The notes under the pieces are model-generated. The model did no database searches and was not told the DNA's origin. It saw only the letters and a list, made by a program, of their open reading frames with translations. From Bdellovibrio sp. (GTDB lineage Bacteria; Myxococcota; SpSt-1050): a stretch of 7,382 nucleotides of DNA. Both the position numbers and the translations under genes were made by a program. Positions 6,598 through 7,382 of this stretch are shown here, in pieces; position 1 is the stretch's first letter; every line of letters starts with the position of its first letter. Location: contig DYEF01000048.1 in assembly GCA_020725805.1 (NCBI GenBank), positions 1 to 7,382 of the forward strand. Direction: 5' to 3'.

Positions 6598-6629
6598 ATT
6601 ATAACTTTAAGGTTTCTTTCACCTCCTTT
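6598..6629 (-). promoter_or_regulatory. Leader of the lipoprotein gene: orphan SD and perfect -10 hexamer
   Basis: The 84-nt gap between the two envelope genes has, reading leftward, a strong SD-like AAAGGAGGTG (6620-6629) with no ATG, GTG or TTG at a usable distance after it, and then TATAAT (6598-6603). No TTGACA-like -35 lies at 16-18 nt from TATAAT. TATAAT would put a transcript start near 6590 and give the lipoprotein its own short leader. The SD-like stretch overlaps where the -35 would be. Confidence 0.35.
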
Positions 6630-6635
6630 CATTGG

Positions 6636-7169
6636 TCAGTAGGTCCTTCCCACTGTAATTTTGGTTCTTATTCTGTATTTCTCTTTGGGAAGAGTCATTA
6701 CAGAAAATTCCTTGTATGGCAGAAGGTTCTTGCCTTCGCCTATCTGACCGCCTGTCTCCTGAGCCTTTGTGAAGTATGCATCGGATTCCATCGGGGTAAG
6801 CACGATCTTGTCCGAATTGAAGAGTTTTTTCAGAACGGGCTTCAGTTTCTTGTCTTCTATGTGATACATTTTCTTCATATTGAGGTCTTTGTCTTTGCCT
6901 TCGGGGACCTTATCTACGTCAAGATTGTCTACCAGAAACTGTGCGCCTATTACATTTGGGTCAATATATATCTTGATCTTGAAGTTGTAGTCCTTGTTCT
7001 TGTATTCGAGATTCTTGAACCCCTTGCCGTTGAACTCCCACCCCTGCATATTATTGACAAAGAAATCCTTGACCTGCTCTTCGGAAAAACCAATGATATT
7101 GGCTGCATAAAGCGGCAGGGATAATATCTGAAATAAAAGTAATAGTACAATAACGCTTATTCTTTTCAT
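6636..7169 (-). CDS. Small secreted protein of unknown function
   Basis: A 177-residue protein I do not recognise. Residues 1-22 are a clear Sec signal peptide: K2-R3, a hydrophobic core VIVLLLLFQIL, and a likely type I site after LYA (22) or LYAA (23). There is no lipobox cysteine, and no cysteine anywhere in the protein. The mature part (about 154 residues) is lysine-rich with alternating charged and aromatic residues, for example FNGKGFKNLEYKNKDYNFKIKIYIDP, broken here as FNGKGFKNLEY then NKDYNFKIKIYIDP, suggesting a small mixed alpha/beta domain exported to the periplasm or outside. The C-terminus KYRIRTKITVGRTY looks like an edge beta strand. AAGAGGT stands about 8-10 nt before the ATG. 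It precedes the cysteine-rich lipoprotein by 84 nt on the same strand with no terminator between, so co-transcription is likely and a shared envelope role is a reasonable inference. Confidence 0.8.
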   Translation of the reverse strand: MKRISVIVLLLLFQILSLPLYAANIIGFSEEQVKDFFVNNMQGWEFNGKGFKNLEYKNKDYNFKIKIYIDPNVIGAQFLVDNLDVDKVPEGKDKDLNMKKMYHIEDKKLKPVLKKLFNSDKIVLTPMESDAYFTKAQETGGQIGEGKNLLPYKEFSVMTLPKEKYRIRTKITVGRTY

Positions 7170-7198
7170 AATATAAGAACCTCTTAATACGGCTTTTT

Positions 7199-7227
7199 AT
7201 ACTACACAAGTAATTTATAAAAAGCAA
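7199..7227 (-). promoter_or_regulatory. Candidate promoter of the secreted-protein gene
   Basis: On the minus strand: TTGCTT (7222-7227), 17 nt, TAGTAT (7199-7204), with a predicted start about 25 nt before the start codon. Matches are 3/6 and 4/6 to consensus, so this is tentative. It lies outside the repeats at the right edge. Confidence 0.35.
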
Positions 7228-7251
7228 CACAAAATAACATAAATGTTGTTC

Positions 7252-7296
7252 CAAAATAGAAATGTTACATTATCTGCAAAGTAGAAATGTTACATT
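7252..7296 (+). repeat. Pair of 20-bp direct repeats with 25-bp period
   Basis: CAAAATAGAAATGTTACATT (7252-7271) and CAAAGTAGAAATGTTACATT (7277-7296) differ at one base and are separated by ATCTG. A partial third match (AAATGTT, 7241-7247) lies just outside. The 25-bp period suggests binding sites for one protein; a transposase is the preferred reading, a host regulator the alternative. Confidence 0.85.
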
Positions 7297-7333
7297 TAAT
7301 AGGTTTGGATATAAAGAAAAGTTAGGGATTAAA

Positions 7334-7382
7334 GTGGAATTACAGGGAAAAGTATATGTTTCCCTATGGGGGGTAATAGGGA
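7334..7382 (+). CDS. Possible 5' fragment of a transposase-like gene
   Basis: A plus-strand frame begins with GTG at 7334, 5 nt after AGGGA (7324-7328), and reads VELQGKVYVSLWGVIG to the window edge without a stop. The frame is also open further upstream, back to the stop at 7235-7237, through the direct repeats. Sixteen codons are too few to name a family. The case rests on its place just inside a probable insertion-sequence end. Confidence 0.33.
   Translation, partial: MELQGKVYVSLWGVIG

Larger units (their letters stand above)
7244..7382 (+). mobile_element. Probable terminus of an insertion sequence, cut by the window end
   Basis: The segment opens with TGTTGTTCC (7244-7252), carries two direct copies of CAAARTAGAAATGTTACATT, and leads about 40 nt later into a plus-strand frame open to the edge. 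Ends built from repeated TAGAAATGT-type motifs are, from memory, typical of certain DDE (integrase-core) insertion sequences, where they serve as transposase binding sites. The precise outer boundary and the family are inference; the opposite end is outside the window. Confidence 0.5.

Noticed and set aside
6564-6599. 11-codon frame MFYEGKKVFNL as a leader peptide gene
   Set aside because: Its ATG overlaps TATAAT and the nearest SD is about 21 nt away, too far; no run of regulatory codons. Kept only as part of the leader observation.
7252-7296. Start of a CRISPR array
   Set aside because: Only two copies, with a 5-nt spacer instead of about 30, and no further copies to the right.
7344-7382. 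Two overlapping hairpins (AGGGAAA/TTTCCCT at 7344-7365 and TCCCTAT/ATAGGGA at 7361-7382) as a switch or operator
   Set aside because: Arms are only 7 bp with 8-nt loops, they share one arm, and they fall inside the probable open frame at the edge; chance in a run of G and A is likely.

Overview
All the well-supported genes lie on the minus strand, so transcription runs from right to left. The gene content suggests an anaerobic Gram-negative bacterium of a deltaproteobacterial type (Desulfobacterota, Myxococcota or a related candidate lineage). The evidence is a four-subunit-type pyruvate:ferredoxin oxidoreductase beta subunit, a long dihydropteroate synthase with an extra N-terminal domain, and a large lipoprotein with a Cys-Gly-Gly-Asp linker and tandem cysteine-rich modules. 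The placement is inference; no rRNA or other marker is present.

Right edge (about 7244-7382): what looks like the terminus of an insertion sequence. It has two exact 20-bp direct repeats (one degenerate position) on a 25-bp period, followed by a plus-strand reading frame that stays open to the window end.

4025-7169: a cell-envelope unit. A small secreted protein without cysteines (6636-7169) is followed after 84 nt by an 822-residue lipoprotein (4083-6551), which ends in a textbook intrinsic terminator (4025-4055). The lipoprotein carries three consecutive cysteine-knot-patterned modules, a second cysteine-rich segment, an Ig-like BIG2 domain, a carboxypeptidase-regulatory-like domain and a large unrecognised C-terminal half.

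3314-3949: a YqaA-type membrane protein. 108-3211: a run of close genes starting from a good sigma-70-like promoter (3244-3272): porB, a DedA-family membrane protein (7-nt gap), folP (23-nt overlap with the DedA gene) and, after 72 nt, a truncated receiver-domain protein. porB stands without its alpha, gamma or delta partners, between two membrane proteins of the same VTT superfamily.

The left 107 bases hold no gene I can support; they lie where the missing half of the receiver domain should be. No tRNA, rRNA or CRISPR array was seen, and no plus-strand gene except the possible fragment at the right edge. The most unusual item is the knottin-patterned lipoprotein together with its secreted neighbour. 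I did not find a clear multi-gene new system.
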